Shown here piece by piece: positions 8,658-17,787 of a DNA stretch of 34,067 nt. The notes under the pieces are model-generated. The model was not told the DNA's origin, ran no database searches, and worked only from the letters and a program-made list of their open reading frames with translations. Position 1 is the stretch's first letter, and each line of letters opens with the position of its first letter. The position numbers and the translations under genes are program-made. The stretch covers positions 1-34,067 of the forward strand of contig VGCH01000030.1 in NCBI GenBank assembly GCA_016870115.1, read 5' to 3'. Source of the stretch: Alphaproteobacteria bacterium. GTDB taxonomy: Bacteria; Pseudomonadota; Alphaproteobacteria; Reyranellales; Reyranellaceae.

Positions 8658-9800
8658 ATGTCTGACGCAGAGCGACTTCACCGCGCGCTGGTGGGCCAGC
8701 AGGGCTCACGCCGCTCGCTCAATACGCCGGCGCTGGTGGTCGACCTCGATCGGCTCGAGCGCAATATCGCGGCGATGGCCGCGTTCGCGCGCGAGAAGGG
8801 CGTGAAGCTGCGCCCTCACGCCAAGACGCATAAATCGCCCGACGTCGCGCGTCGCCAAATCGCCGCCGGCGCGCTTGGGTCTTGCTGCGCCAAGCTGGGT
8901 GAGGCCGAGGCGTTGGCCGAGGGTGGTATCGAGGGACTGCTGATCACCTCGCCCGTGGTGACGCCGCAGGCGATCGCGCGACTGATCGCGCTGAACGAAC
9001 GGATGAGCGAGCTGATGGTCGTGGTCGACCATCCGGCCAATGCCGAGGCGTTGGCCCAGGCAGCGGCCGGGGCCAAGCGACTCAAGGTCGTGGTCGATAT
9101 CGATCCCGGCATCCATCGCACCGGTGTTGCCTCGCCTGAGGCGGCACTCGCGCTCGTTCGGCGTATCACCTCGCTGCCCGCGCTCGACTGGCGCGGCGTG
9201 CAGTTCTATTGCGGGCGGCATCAGCACATCGTCGACTACGCCGACCGTCGGACCCAGATCGAGGAACGTACGACCTATCTGCGCGGCATCCTCGATCTGC
9301 TCGCGACAGCGGGGTTGCGGCCCGCGATCGTCACCGGCTCGGGCACCGGCACCCACCGAATCGATGCGGAGTTGGGCATCTTCACCGAGTTGCAGGTCGG
9401 CTCCTACGTCTTCATGGATCACGACTACAATGTCTGCGACATCGACGGCGCGGGCCGGCCGGTCTACGAGCAGGCGCTGCAGATCGACGCCTCGGTGGTG
9501 AGCGCCAACACGCCAGGCCTTGCGACGGTCGATGCCGGTCTGAAGGCGATGGCGACCGAGAAGGGTCCGCCGCAGATCCTCGCTGGCGCGGCGGCTGGCA
9601 GTACCACGCGCTTCATGGGCGATGAGCATCTGGCCGTGATCGCGCCCGAGGGCGGCGTAGCGCCGGCGTTGGGTGAACGGGTGGTGCTGGTGCCACCGCA
9701 CTGCGATCCGACGGTCAATCTTTACGACGCCTTCCACGTCGTTCGCGGCGACACGCTGGTCGATATCTGGCCGGTCGCGGCGCGCGGCCGGTCGCGGTAG
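8658..9800 (+). CDS. D-threonine aldolase / DSD1-family PLP enzyme
   Basis: A 380-aa fold-type III (alanine racemase-like) PLP enzyme of the D-threonine aldolase / D-3-hydroxyaspartate dehydratase group. The PLP-lysine motif is RPHAKTHKSP (K56 the probable Schiff-base lysine). GTGTHRIDAELGIFTELQVGSYVFMD holds the phosphate-binding glycines. The C-terminal VPPHCDPTVNLYD has the H348-C349-D350 metal motif characteristic of the Zn/Mn-binding family. It would cleave D-beta-hydroxy amino acids to glycine and an aldehyde, or dehydrate them; which one cannot be decided. The gene begins 2 bases after the SDR stop and is followed by sbtA after 10 bases. Confidence 0.9.
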   Translation: MSDAERLHRALVGQQGSRRSLNTPALVVDLDRLERNIAAMAAFAREKGVKLRPHAKTHKSPDVARRQIAAGALGSCCAKLGEAEALAEGGIEGLLITSPVVTPQAIARLIALNERMSELMVVVDHPANAEALAQAAAGAKRLKVVVDIDPGIHRTGVASPEAALALVRRITSLPALDWRGVQFYCGRHQHIVDYADRRTQIEERTTYLRGILDLLATAGLRPAIVTGSGTGTHRIDAELGIFTELQVGSYVFMDHDYNVCDIDGAGRPVYEQALQIDASVVSANTPGLATVDAGLKAMATEKGPPQILAGAAAGSTTRFMGDEHLAVIAPEGGVAPALGERVVLVPPHCDPTVNLYDAFHVVRGDTLVDIWPVAARGRSR

Positions 9801-9810
9801 GGCCGACGCG

Positions 9811-10806
9811 ATGTCGGAGCTGCTTGCGCTCGCGGGCGCCAATCTGCTCTCGCCGATGGTGCTGTGCTTCGTGCTCGGCGCGGTCGCGGCGGCCATCCGA
9901 TCCGATCTCGAGATTCCCGAGGCGATCGCCAAGGGACTTGCGATCTACCTGATGCTCGCGATCGGCATGAAAGGCGGGCTCGCCATGGCGAAGTCGGACG
10001 GCGCCAATGTGCTGCCGTCGATCGCGATGGCGTTGGCCCTGTCCTTCGCCCTGCCGCTGCTTGCCTACGCCATCCTGCGCGGGATCCGTGCGCTGGGGTC
10101 CGTTGATGCCGCCGCTGTCGCCGCGCACTATGGTTCGGTCAGCATTGTCACCTTCGTGACGGCGGTCGAGTTTCTGAATGGCCGGGGCGTGGCGTTCGAT
10201 GGTGTGCTGGTCGCCATGATGGCGGCGATGGAGACACCCGCCATCGTGACCGGCCTCCTGCTCGCGCGCCGCGCCCTGGGCCCGGGAACGCAGCCGCAGC
10301 GCAGCCGGGCGCGCCAATCGCACTTGCTGCGCGAGGTCTTGGCCAATGGCAGCATCGTGGTGTTGGTGGGCGGTTTCGCCATCGGCTGGGCCGTCGGCCC
10401 GTCGGGCATGGAGAAGGTGAAGCCGTTCATCTTCGACATCTACAACGGCATGCTCTGTCTCTTCCTGCTCGATATGGGCCTGGTGGCGATGCGCCAGATG
10501 CGCTCGGTCGATGACCTGGGGCTCAGGCTCGTGGGCTTCGGGCTGGTGATGCCGCCGCTCAATGCCGCCATCGGGTTCGCCGCTGCCCGCGCGCTCGGCT
10601 TCGATGTCGGCAGCACCGCGCTGCTCGCCACGCTCTGCGCGTCGGCGTCCTACATCGCTGTGCCGGCGGCGATGCGGCTGGCCTTGCCGCAGGCGCGGCC
10701 GGCGATCTACGTGACGCTGTCGCTCGGGGTCACCTTTCCGTTCAACGTGGCAATCGGGATCCCGCTCTATCTCTCGATCGCCCAGTGGCTCGCGAGGTCG
10801 CCATGA
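9811..10806 (+). CDS. sbtA: SbtA-type sodium-dependent bicarbonate transporter
   Basis: A 331-aa inner-membrane protein of the SbtA family, Na+-dependent HCO3- symporters best known from cyanobacterial carbon concentration. It has about ten hydrophobic segments in two inverted halves. The conserved glycine-rich segments are LAIYLMLAIGMKGGLAMA near the N-terminus and FLLDMGLVAMRQM and LLATLCASASYIAVPAAMRLALP in the second half. The length fits proteobacterial members (about 320-340). Its stop overlaps the start of sbtB (ATGA at 10803), the same pairing as in cyanobacteria. The function in this heterotroph-like context, perhaps supplying bicarbonate to carboxylases or moving another small anion, is open. 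Confidence 0.88.
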   Translation: MSELLALAGANLLSPMVLCFVLGAVAAAIRSDLEIPEAIAKGLAIYLMLAIGMKGGLAMAKSDGANVLPSIAMALALSFALPLLAYAILRGIRALGSVDAAAVAAHYGSVSIVTFVTAVEFLNGRGVAFDGVLVAMMAAMETPAIVTGLLLARRALGPGTQPQRSRARQSHLLREVLANGSIVVLVGGFAIGWAVGPSGMEKVKPFIFDIYNGMLCLFLLDMGLVAMRQMRSVDDLGLRLVGFGLVMPPLNAAIGFAAARALGFDVGSTALLATLCASASYIAVPAAMRLALPQARPAIYVTLSLGVTFPFNVAIGIPLYLSIAQWLARSP

Positions 10807-11111
10807 CGGTCCACCGCCGCAAGAAGATCGAGATCGTGGTCGAGGCTGCGATGCTGGCTGACGTGGTCGAGTGGCTGACCGAGCATGGCGTGAAGGGCTA
10901 CACCACCGTGCCCAAGGTCTCGGGCTTCGGCCGCCAGGGGCGGCGCCAAGCGGAGGATCCGGCGCGGGTGTTCGAGAACGTGCTGGTGATCGCGATCGCG
11001 GGCGAGGAGACGGCGCGGCGCATCCTGGCGGAAAGCGTCGAGCGTCTGCGCGACTACGCCGCCATCGTCTATCTGAGTGATGTCGAGGTCGCGCGACCCG
11101 ATCACTTCTGA
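10803..11111 (+). CDS. SbtB-like PII-family regulator
   Basis: A 102-aa PII-like trimeric signalling protein, expected to bind adenyl nucleotides and control SbtA by binding its cytoplasmic face. The order is beta strand KIEIVVEAAMLADVVEWL, the T-loop region HGVKGYTTVPKVSGFGRQGRR, strand ENVLVIAIAG, helix EETARRILAESVERL, and strand AAIVYLSDVEVAR. The T-loop lacks the GlnB tyrosine-uridylylation consensus, as in SbtB proteins, and there is no C-terminal cysteine pair (the R-loop of cyanobacterial SbtB). It starts inside the last codons of sbtA (4-base overlap), and its 3' end overlaps the convergent MFS gene by 10 bases. Confidence 0.88.
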   Translation: MTVHRRKKIEIVVEAAMLADVVEWLTEHGVKGYTTVPKVSGFGRQGRRQAEDPARVFENVLVIAIAGEETARRILAESVERLRDYAAIVYLSDVEVARPDHF

Positions 11112-12280
11112 GGCGGACCGACCAGCGAGCTGCCATCCCACCGGCGCGCGAGTGCGGCGATCGCGACGAGGCCCGCGAGGGCGACCACCGCCATGCCGAG
11201 GAACGCACGCGCGGCGAACTCGGCATAGAGCAGACCCGCGATCTGGAACATCACCGCCTGCGTGAGGCCTGTCCCCAGCGCGTAATAGAGGCTCTGGCCC
11301 AGCGAGGCTCCTTCCGCCGGTACCGCGCGCTGCAGAAACGCCATGGCGCCAAGATGGGCGGCGGCGAAGCTGCCGGCATGTAGCGCCTGCAGGATGACCA
11401 GCGCCGGCAGATCGGCGGTGAAGGCCATCGCCACCCAGCGCACGAGCGCACAGCCCAGACCGAAGGCGATCAGGCCGCAGACGCCCAGACGCAGCAGCAG
11501 CCATCCGCTTGCCAGCATCAGCACGATCTCGATCGCCACGCTCTCGGCCCACAGCAAGCTGATCGTGACATCGTCGATGCCGGCGTCGCGCCAGGTGAGC
11601 GTACCGAAGCTGTAGAGCACGGCGTGACTCGCCTGGCAGAGGCCGGTGGCGGCCAGAAACAGCAGGAAGGCGGGCTGGCGCAACAGGTCGCGCGCGCCGA
11701 AGGTCGGTGCCGCACCGGGCGCGCGCGGTTCGGTAGTCGCAACCGGCAGCAGCAGCGCGAGCGGGCAAAGCAGCAGGATTCCAGCCATGCCGACATAGAG
11801 CGTCCAGGCCGGCCCATGGCGGTCGACCGCGAGGCCGCAGAGGAATGCGCCGGCGATGAAGGCGACGGACCCCCACACGCGCACCCGACCATAGACGAAC
11901 CCCAGCCGCTTGCACTCGGGGACGACGACGCCGTCATAGAGCGCCATGGTCGGCGCCCAGATCGTTCCCCAGACAAGAGTCACGGCGAGGATCGCCGCGA
12001 AACCGAACGCGAACTCGTAGAGCCCCATCAGGAGCGCCGCGGCGGCGCCGAGCGCGGCGATCAGGCCGCGCGTGCCGGCTAGCCGGTGCGCGAGCCAGCC
12101 GATCAGGAGCGTGGCTGCCACGCTCACGATCTGGCGACCCATGAACAACGTGCCGATTTCGGCGTCGGCCACACCACGATCGCGTAGCCACACCGGCCAG
12201 TAGCTCATGAAGGCGCCGGACGCGAAGAAGTAGGCGCAGCCATAGGCGCCGAGCCTCACGCCAGCGAGCGGCGGCGTCAC
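11102..12280 (-). CDS. MFS transporter (HcaT/PPP-like)
   Basis: A 392-aa twelve-helix major facilitator. The N-terminal LGAYGCAYFFASGAFMSYWP and the RDRGVADAEIG loop resemble the MFS_1_like/HcaT (3-phenylpropionate transporter) group. FVYGRVRVWGSVAFIAGAF is the conserved second-helix/loop motif of that group, and the C-terminal half includes LHAGSFAAAHLGAMAFLQR. An aromatic-acid substrate is possible but unproven. The start is GTG at 12280, overlapping the stop of the CoA-transferase gene upstream (GTGA), so the two are coupled. A much longer open frame running far upstream on this strand is spurious. Confidence 0.87.
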   Translation of the reverse strand: MTPPLAGVRLGAYGCAYFFASGAFMSYWPVWLRDRGVADAEIGTLFMGRQIVSVAATLLIGWLAHRLAGTRGLIAALGAAAALLMGLYEFAFGFAAILAVTLVWGTIWAPTMALYDGVVVPECKRLGFVYGRVRVWGSVAFIAGAFLCGLAVDRHGPAWTLYVGMAGILLLCPLALLLPVATTEPRAPGAAPTFGARDLLRQPAFLLFLAATGLCQASHAVLYSFGTLTWRDAGIDDVTISLLWAESVAIEIVLMLASGWLLLRLGVCGLIAFGLGCALVRWVAMAFTADLPALVILQALHAGSFAAAHLGAMAFLQRAVPAEGASLGQSLYYALGTGLTQAVMFQIAGLLYAEFAARAFLGMAVVALAGLVAIAALARRWDGSSLVGPPQK

Positions 12281-13404
12281 GAGGCGGCGAACTCCGCCCG
12301 GACCCACTCGGTGTGCTGCCCCAAACGCGGCACGTCGCCGAACCGCTCGGGTTCGCCCTCGAACGCGGCGGCCGGAGCAGGCACCAGCGTCTCGCCCGCT
12401 TCGGTGCCGATTGCGCGCCGGCGGAGCTGCGGATGGGACGACAGGTCGGCGATCGAGCTCACCCGCGCCCAGGCGATCTGAGCGGCATCGAGACGCTCGG
12501 CCAGCGCCGTGAAAGCGAGCGCGCCGAAGCAAGATTGCACCAGCGCGTTGGTCGCATCGCGTCGGCTGTTGCGTGCCACGTTGGTCGCGAAATCGGGGTC
12601 GCTCGGGAGATCGGGCCGTTCCAAGACGCCCTCGCAGAGCCGCACGAACTCGCGGTCGTTCTGGATCGAGATCAGGACCGGCACGCCATCGCCCGTCGAA
12701 TAGACGCCGTAGGGCGCGATGAAGGGATGCGTGAGACCGAGACGCGGCCAGTCGTAGCCGCCCTGGTCGCGCGCGATCAGAGGCACGGTCATCCACTCGG
12801 CCATGGCGGAAAACAGCGACACCGAGATGGTGCGGCCTTCGCCCGTCCGCTGACGCGCGATCAGCGCCTCGAGCACGGCCGCGTGCGCGTACATGCCGGT
12901 GCCGATGTCGGTCGCCGAGACGCCGACGCGACCCGGTGCATGTTCGGTGCCGGTGATCGACGCGAGCCCGCTCTCGGCCTGGACCAACAAATCGTAGGCG
13001 CGCCGCGTGCGATAGGGGCCGAACTCGCCGTAGCCAGACACGTCGACGGCGATCAGTCGGGGGTGGCGCCGGCGCATGTCGGCTGAGCCGAAGCCCGCCC
13101 GCGCCGCCGCGCCGGGCGCCAGATTCTGGATCAGCACATCGGCGCGCGCGATCAGCCGATGGAGCAGCGCCAGATCGTCGGGCGTGCGGAAATCGAGCAC
13201 CACCGATTCCTTGCCCCTGTTGAGCCAGACGAAGTAGCTCGACAGCCCGTTGGCATACTTGTCGTAGGCGCGCGCGAAATCGCCCTCCGGCCGCTCGATC
13301 TTCAACACCCGCGCGCCGGCGTCGGCGAGCCGCGCCGCGCAGTACGGCGCGGCCACGGCCTGCTCGACACTCACCACCAAGACTCCGTCCAGCGCGCCCG
13401 GCAT
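12277..13404 (-). CDS. CaiB/BaiF family class III CoA transferase
   Basis: A 375-aa class III (formyl-CoA transferase-like) enzyme that moves CoA between carboxylic acids. The N-terminal GALDGVLVVSVEQAVAAPYCAARLADAGA matches the family, followed by RVLKIERPEGDFAR. LNRGKESVVLDFRTPDD contains the CoA contacts. The catalytic aspartate lies in the GVSATDIGTGMYAHAAVLEAL segment, with the GEGRTISVSLF motif after it. The start at 13404 has GGGAG 10 bases upstream. It is divergent from a paralogous CoA transferase at 13514 and coupled to a downstream MFS gene. Confidence 0.9.
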   Translation of the reverse strand: MPGALDGVLVVSVEQAVAAPYCAARLADAGARVLKIERPEGDFARAYDKYANGLSSYFVWLNRGKESVVLDFRTPDDLALLHRLIARADVLIQNLAPGAAARAGFGSADMRRRHPRLIAVDVSGYGEFGPYRTRRAYDLLVQAESGLASITGTEHAPGRVGVSATDIGTGMYAHAAVLEALIARQRTGEGRTISVSLFSAMAEWMTVPLIARDQGGYDWPRLGLTHPFIAPYGVYSTGDGVPVLISIQNDREFVRLCEGVLERPDLPSDPDFATNVARNSRRDATNALVQSCFGALAFTALAERLDAAQIAWARVSSIADLSSHPQLRRRAIGTEAGETLVPAPAAAFEGEPERFGDVPRLGQHTEWVRAEFAAS

Positions 13405-13513
13405 CGTGTTTCGACTCCCGACATTGATCTTGCCGGCCACCATGCCCGAGGCAATCGGTGCATGCCATAGTGGCGGCGCGGTGCGGCCATGCGTGCGCAC
13501 GAGAGGAGGGCGG
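13405..13513. promoter_or_regulatory. Divergent promoter region between two CoA-transferase genes
   Basis: This 109-bp region must hold both promoters. It contains a perfect 10-bp palindrome CGTGCGCACG (13492-13501) just ahead of the GAGAGGAGGG ribosome site of the plus gene. I cannot assign -35/-10 boxes with confidence. Confidence 0.45.
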
Positions 13514-14716
13514 ATGCCGGGAGCCTTGGCGGGGGTGCGGGTGATCGACCTGACGGCGGTGTTGCTGGGACCGTTCGCCACGCAGCATCTGGCCGACATG
13601 GGCGCCGACGTCATCAAGGTCGAGCCGCCCGAGGGCGACCTGTTGCGTCTGTCGGGCGGTTCGCTGGGGCGCGACCCACGCATGGGGCCGATCTACATGG
13701 CGGCCAACCGCAACAAGCGATCCCTCTGCCTCGATCTCAAGAAGCCCGCGGCCGTCGCGGCGCTCAAGGAGCTGATCAAGGGCGCCGATCTCTTCGTGCA
13801 CAACAGCCGGCCACAGGCGATCGAGCGACTGGGGCTGGGCTACGAGGAGCTGAAGAAGATCAATCCCGGTATCGTCTATGCCTATTCGCTCGGCTACGCC
13901 CGCAAAGGGCCCTATGGCCACAAGCCCGCCTTTGACGATCTGGTGCAGGGCGTGTCGGGCGCGGCATCGCTTCAGAGCCGCGTCGATGGGCTGCCGCCGC
14001 GATTCATGCCGAGCCTGATTGCCGACAAGACGACGGGCCTGCATCTCTGCATCGCCGTGTTGGGCGCGCTGTATCACCGGCAGCGCACCGGCGAAGGCCA
14101 GATGATCGAGGTGCCGATGCTGGAGACGCTGGCCTCGTTCTGGCTGACCGAGCATCTGTTCGGCGCGACCTGGCGGCCGCAGCGCGGCTCGATGGGCTAC
14201 GACCGTATCATCAACAAGTTCCGCCATCCGTTTCCAACGCTGGACGGCTACGTCTGCGCGCTGCCCTATACCGATGCGCACTGGCAGACCTTCTTCGAGA
14301 TCGTCGAGCGGCCCGATCTCGCGCGCGATCCGCGCTTCGCCGACCGGACCCAGCGGCCCAAGCATTTCAGCGAGCTCTATCAGGTCCTGGACCAGCTCCT
14401 GAAGAATCGCACAACGCAGGAATGGCTCGATGCCTTCGACAAGGCCGACATTCCGGCCATGCCGGTGCGGACGCTGGAAGAACTGCGCGACGATCCGCAT
14501 CTCAAGGCGACCGGCTTCTTCACCGACCGCGAGCATCCGACGGAAGGGCCGATCACCACTGTGGCGAGCCCGCTCGACTTCGAGAAGACCAAGACCGAGT
14601 TCCGCCGCCACGCCCCGCGCGTCGGCGAGGACGGGGTCGAGGTCCTGCGCGAAGCGGGCTTCGCTGACGCCACGATCGAGGACTTGAAGGCCGAGCAGGC
14701 GCTCTTGGTGCCCTGA
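13514..14716 (+). CDS. CaiB/BaiF family class III CoA transferase
   Basis: A 400-aa class III CoA transferase. It begins MPGALAGVRVIDLTAVLLGPFATQHLADMGADVIK, the canonical opening in which the glycine-rich first loop meets CoA. RNKRSLCLDLKKPA and the SLIADKTTGLHLCIAVLGAL segment with its catalytic-type aspartate follow, then GEGQMIEVPMLE. The C-terminal DIPAMPVRTLEELRDDPHL is conserved in the family. The acid partner is unknown. The start is supported by GAGAGGAGGG 3 bases upstream. It is divergent from the gene at 13404 and ends directly at the start of a GNAT gene. Confidence 0.92.
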   Translation: MPGALAGVRVIDLTAVLLGPFATQHLADMGADVIKVEPPEGDLLRLSGGSLGRDPRMGPIYMAANRNKRSLCLDLKKPAAVAALKELIKGADLFVHNSRPQAIERLGLGYEELKKINPGIVYAYSLGYARKGPYGHKPAFDDLVQGVSGAASLQSRVDGLPPRFMPSLIADKTTGLHLCIAVLGALYHRQRTGEGQMIEVPMLETLASFWLTEHLFGATWRPQRGSMGYDRIINKFRHPFPTLDGYVCALPYTDAHWQTFFEIVERPDLARDPRFADRTQRPKHFSELYQVLDQLLKNRTTQEWLDAFDKADIPAMPVRTLEELRDDPHLKATGFFTDREHPTEGPITTVASPLDFEKTKTEFRRHAPRVGEDGVEVLREAGFADATIEDLKAEQALLVP

Positions 14717-15229
14717 GTGCGACAGGCAGGTCCCGGCGACGTTGCCGCCATCGCCGCGCTGCACACGATGAGCTGGCGCTCGGCCTATCGCGGCATCCTG
14801 GCCGACCGCACGTTGGGGCCCGGTCTCGACGCGGAGCGTCTCGCCCACTGGTCGGTCAAGCTCGCTGGACTTCAGCCGCGCGATGTCGTGCTGCTCATCG
14901 ACGGTGAGGGCTTCATCGCGGTGTGGGACCGCCCGGGCGACGCGCACGGCGCCTACATCGACAATCTCCATATTCATCCGGAACGACGGGGGGACGGTCT
15001 GGGCCGGCGCCTGCTGGGCACCGCGATGCGCAGGCTGGCGGCGCAGGACGAGCGACGCGCGCACCTGCACGTCTTCGAAGCCAACCGGCGCGCACTCGCG
15101 TTCTATCAGCGTCTTGGCGGAGAGGTGATCGGGCGTCAGGAGATTGAGATCGACGGCCATCCGGCGCCGGAGCTGTTGGTCGCTTGGACCGACACAGCCG
15201 CACTCGCCACGGCGTGTGGGGTGCCTTGA
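14717..15229 (+). CDS. GNAT family N-acetyltransferase
   Basis: A 170-aa single-domain acetyltransferase. GPGDVAAIAALHTMSWRSAYRGIL is the N-terminal strand and helix typical of RimI-like GNATs, IDNLHIHPERRGDGLGRRLL carries the acetyl-CoA pyrophosphate loop, and FEANRRALAFYQRLGGEVIG is the conserved C-terminal motif. The substrate is unknown. The GTG start immediately follows the CoA-transferase TGA, so translation is probably coupled; no separate ribosome site is visible. An internal ATG at 14769 would lose the first strand. Confidence 0.87.
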   Translation: MRQAGPGDVAAIAALHTMSWRSAYRGILADRTLGPGLDAERLAHWSVKLAGLQPRDVVLLIDGEGFIAVWDRPGDAHGAYIDNLHIHPERRGDGLGRRLLGTAMRRLAAQDERRAHLHVFEANRRALAFYQRLGGEVIGRQEIEIDGHPAPELLVAWTDTAALATACGVP

Positions 15230-15238
15230 CGGCACCCC
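15218..15238 (+). terminator. Possible terminator hairpin at the end of the GNAT gene
   Basis: A perfect 8-bp stem GGGGTGCC/GGCACCCC with a 5-base loop contains the GNAT stop codon. Only a weak TCTC follows, so it may be a poor terminator or 3'-end hairpin. Confidence 0.45.
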
Positions 15239-15363
15239 TCTCGGGCGTCAAGTCGTTCCGCATTGTGGCGCCGAGACCTGCACTGCGGCTGGCCCGCGCT
15301 TGTCGATAGCGGGTCGGCGGCTAATATCCGGCGCATCCATTCAGCCAAGTTCCGGGGGATCCC

Positions 15364-16560
<1,197 letters not shown>

Positions 16561-16562
16561 CC

Positions 16563-17759
16563 ATGAAGCTCGCGCTCGATGCCGGCCATCGCGCCTTCGC
16601 CGACGAGGTGCGCGCGTTCGTCCGGGCGAACCTCTCGCCCGCGACGCGCGCCAAGACGGTGTCGGGTCGCCACTACGACCGCGAAGACCATATGGCCTGG
16701 CAGCGTGCGCTCGGCGCCCGCGGCTGGTTTGCCTATACTTGGCCGAAGAAGCATGGCGGTCCGGGCTGGGATGTGACCCAGCGATTCCTGTTCGAGAACG
16801 TGCTGGCCGAGGAAGGCGCCCCGCGCATCCTGCCGTTCGGCGTGAAGATGGTCGGGCCGGTGATCTACACCTTCGGCACCGACGCCCAGAAGGACCAGTT
16901 CCTGGGACCGATCCGCGATTCCAGCGTCGCCTGGTGCCAGGGCTATTCCGAACCCGGCGCCGGCTCCGACCTTGCCAATCTTCGGACCAAGGCGGTGCGT
17001 GACGGCGATCACTACGTGGTGTCGGGCCAGAAGACCTGGACCTCGTTCGCCCATTGGGCCGACTGGATGTTCTGTCTTGCGCGCACCGATCCCGATGCCA
17101 AGGTGCAGCAGGGGATCTCGTTCCTGCTGATCGACATGAAGAGCCCCGGCGTCACGGTGCGGCCGATCATCATGACCGACGGCGCGCATCACGTGAACGA
17201 CGTGTTCCTCGACAATGTGCGCGTGCCGGTCGCCAACCGCATCGGTGAAGAGGGTGCGGGCTGGACCTGCGCCAAGTTCCTGCTGGCCAACGAACGCCTC
17301 GGCATCGCCGAGGTCGCGGCCTCCAAGCGGGGCGTTCGGGCGTTGCGGGAGATCGCGCGCGCCGAGCCCAATGCGGGCCGCACCATGGCCGACGACCCGG
17401 GCTTCGCGGCCGGGCTCGCCGACCTCGACCTTCAGCTCCAGGCGCTGGAGATGAGCGAGTTGCGCGCGCTGTCGGCGATGGCGCAAGGCGGCGCGCCGGG
17501 TCCGGAAGTGTCGACGCTCAAGATTCGGGGATCGGAGATCCAGCAGCGGATCGCCGAGCTCGCCATGGAGGCGGTCGGCGAGTACGCCCAGCCCTTCCAG
17601 CCGGGACTTCTCTTCCACGAGAGCAACGACACGCCCGTGGGCCGCGACCATGCCCCGCCCGCGGCGCCGCGCTATTTCAACATGCGCAAGACCAGCATTT
17701 ACGGCGGCACCAACGAGATCCAGAAGAACATCGTTTCCAAGATGGTGCTCGGGCTGTAA
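16563..17759 (+). CDS. Acyl-CoA dehydrogenase, PimC-like (large-type) copy 2
   Basis: A 398-aa paralog of the preceding gene and exactly the same length. Shared blocks include AYTWPKKHGGPGW, WCQGYSEPGAGSDLANLR, GHWADW-type FAHWADWMFC and YGGTNEIQKNIVSKMVLGL. Differences cluster in the substrate-facing stretches (for example GAPRILPFGVK against APGIVPFGTK), so the two may differ in acyl specificity or be alternative partners of the third dehydrogenase. It starts 2 bases after the stop of copy 1. Confidence 0.92.
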   Translation: MKLALDAGHRAFADEVRAFVRANLSPATRAKTVSGRHYDREDHMAWQRALGARGWFAYTWPKKHGGPGWDVTQRFLFENVLAEEGAPRILPFGVKMVGPVIYTFGTDAQKDQFLGPIRDSSVAWCQGYSEPGAGSDLANLRTKAVRDGDHYVVSGQKTWTSFAHWADWMFCLARTDPDAKVQQGISFLLIDMKSPGVTVRPIIMTDGAHHVNDVFLDNVRVPVANRIGEEGAGWTCAKFLLANERLGIAEVAASKRGVRALREIARAEPNAGRTMADDPGFAAGLADLDLQLQALEMSELRALSAMAQGGAPGPEVSTLKIRGSEIQQRIAELAMEAVGEYAQPFQPGLLFHESNDTPVGRDHAPPAAPRYFNMRKTSIYGGTNEIQKNIVSKMVLGL

Positions 17760-17787
17760 GCCAGGACCAAAGATTGTGGAGGAGAGA

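Noticed and set aside
5716-8709. 997-codon open frame antisense to the ligase and SDR genes
   Set aside because: It is a shadow frame from high GC third positions, rich in His/Arg/Gly, with no ribosome site or recognisable domain; the plus strand holds clear enzymes.
11102-15235. 1377-codon minus-strand frame
   Set aside because: Only its last 392 codons encode a real MFS protein; the upstream part lies antisense to, or out of frame with, two CoA-transferase genes.
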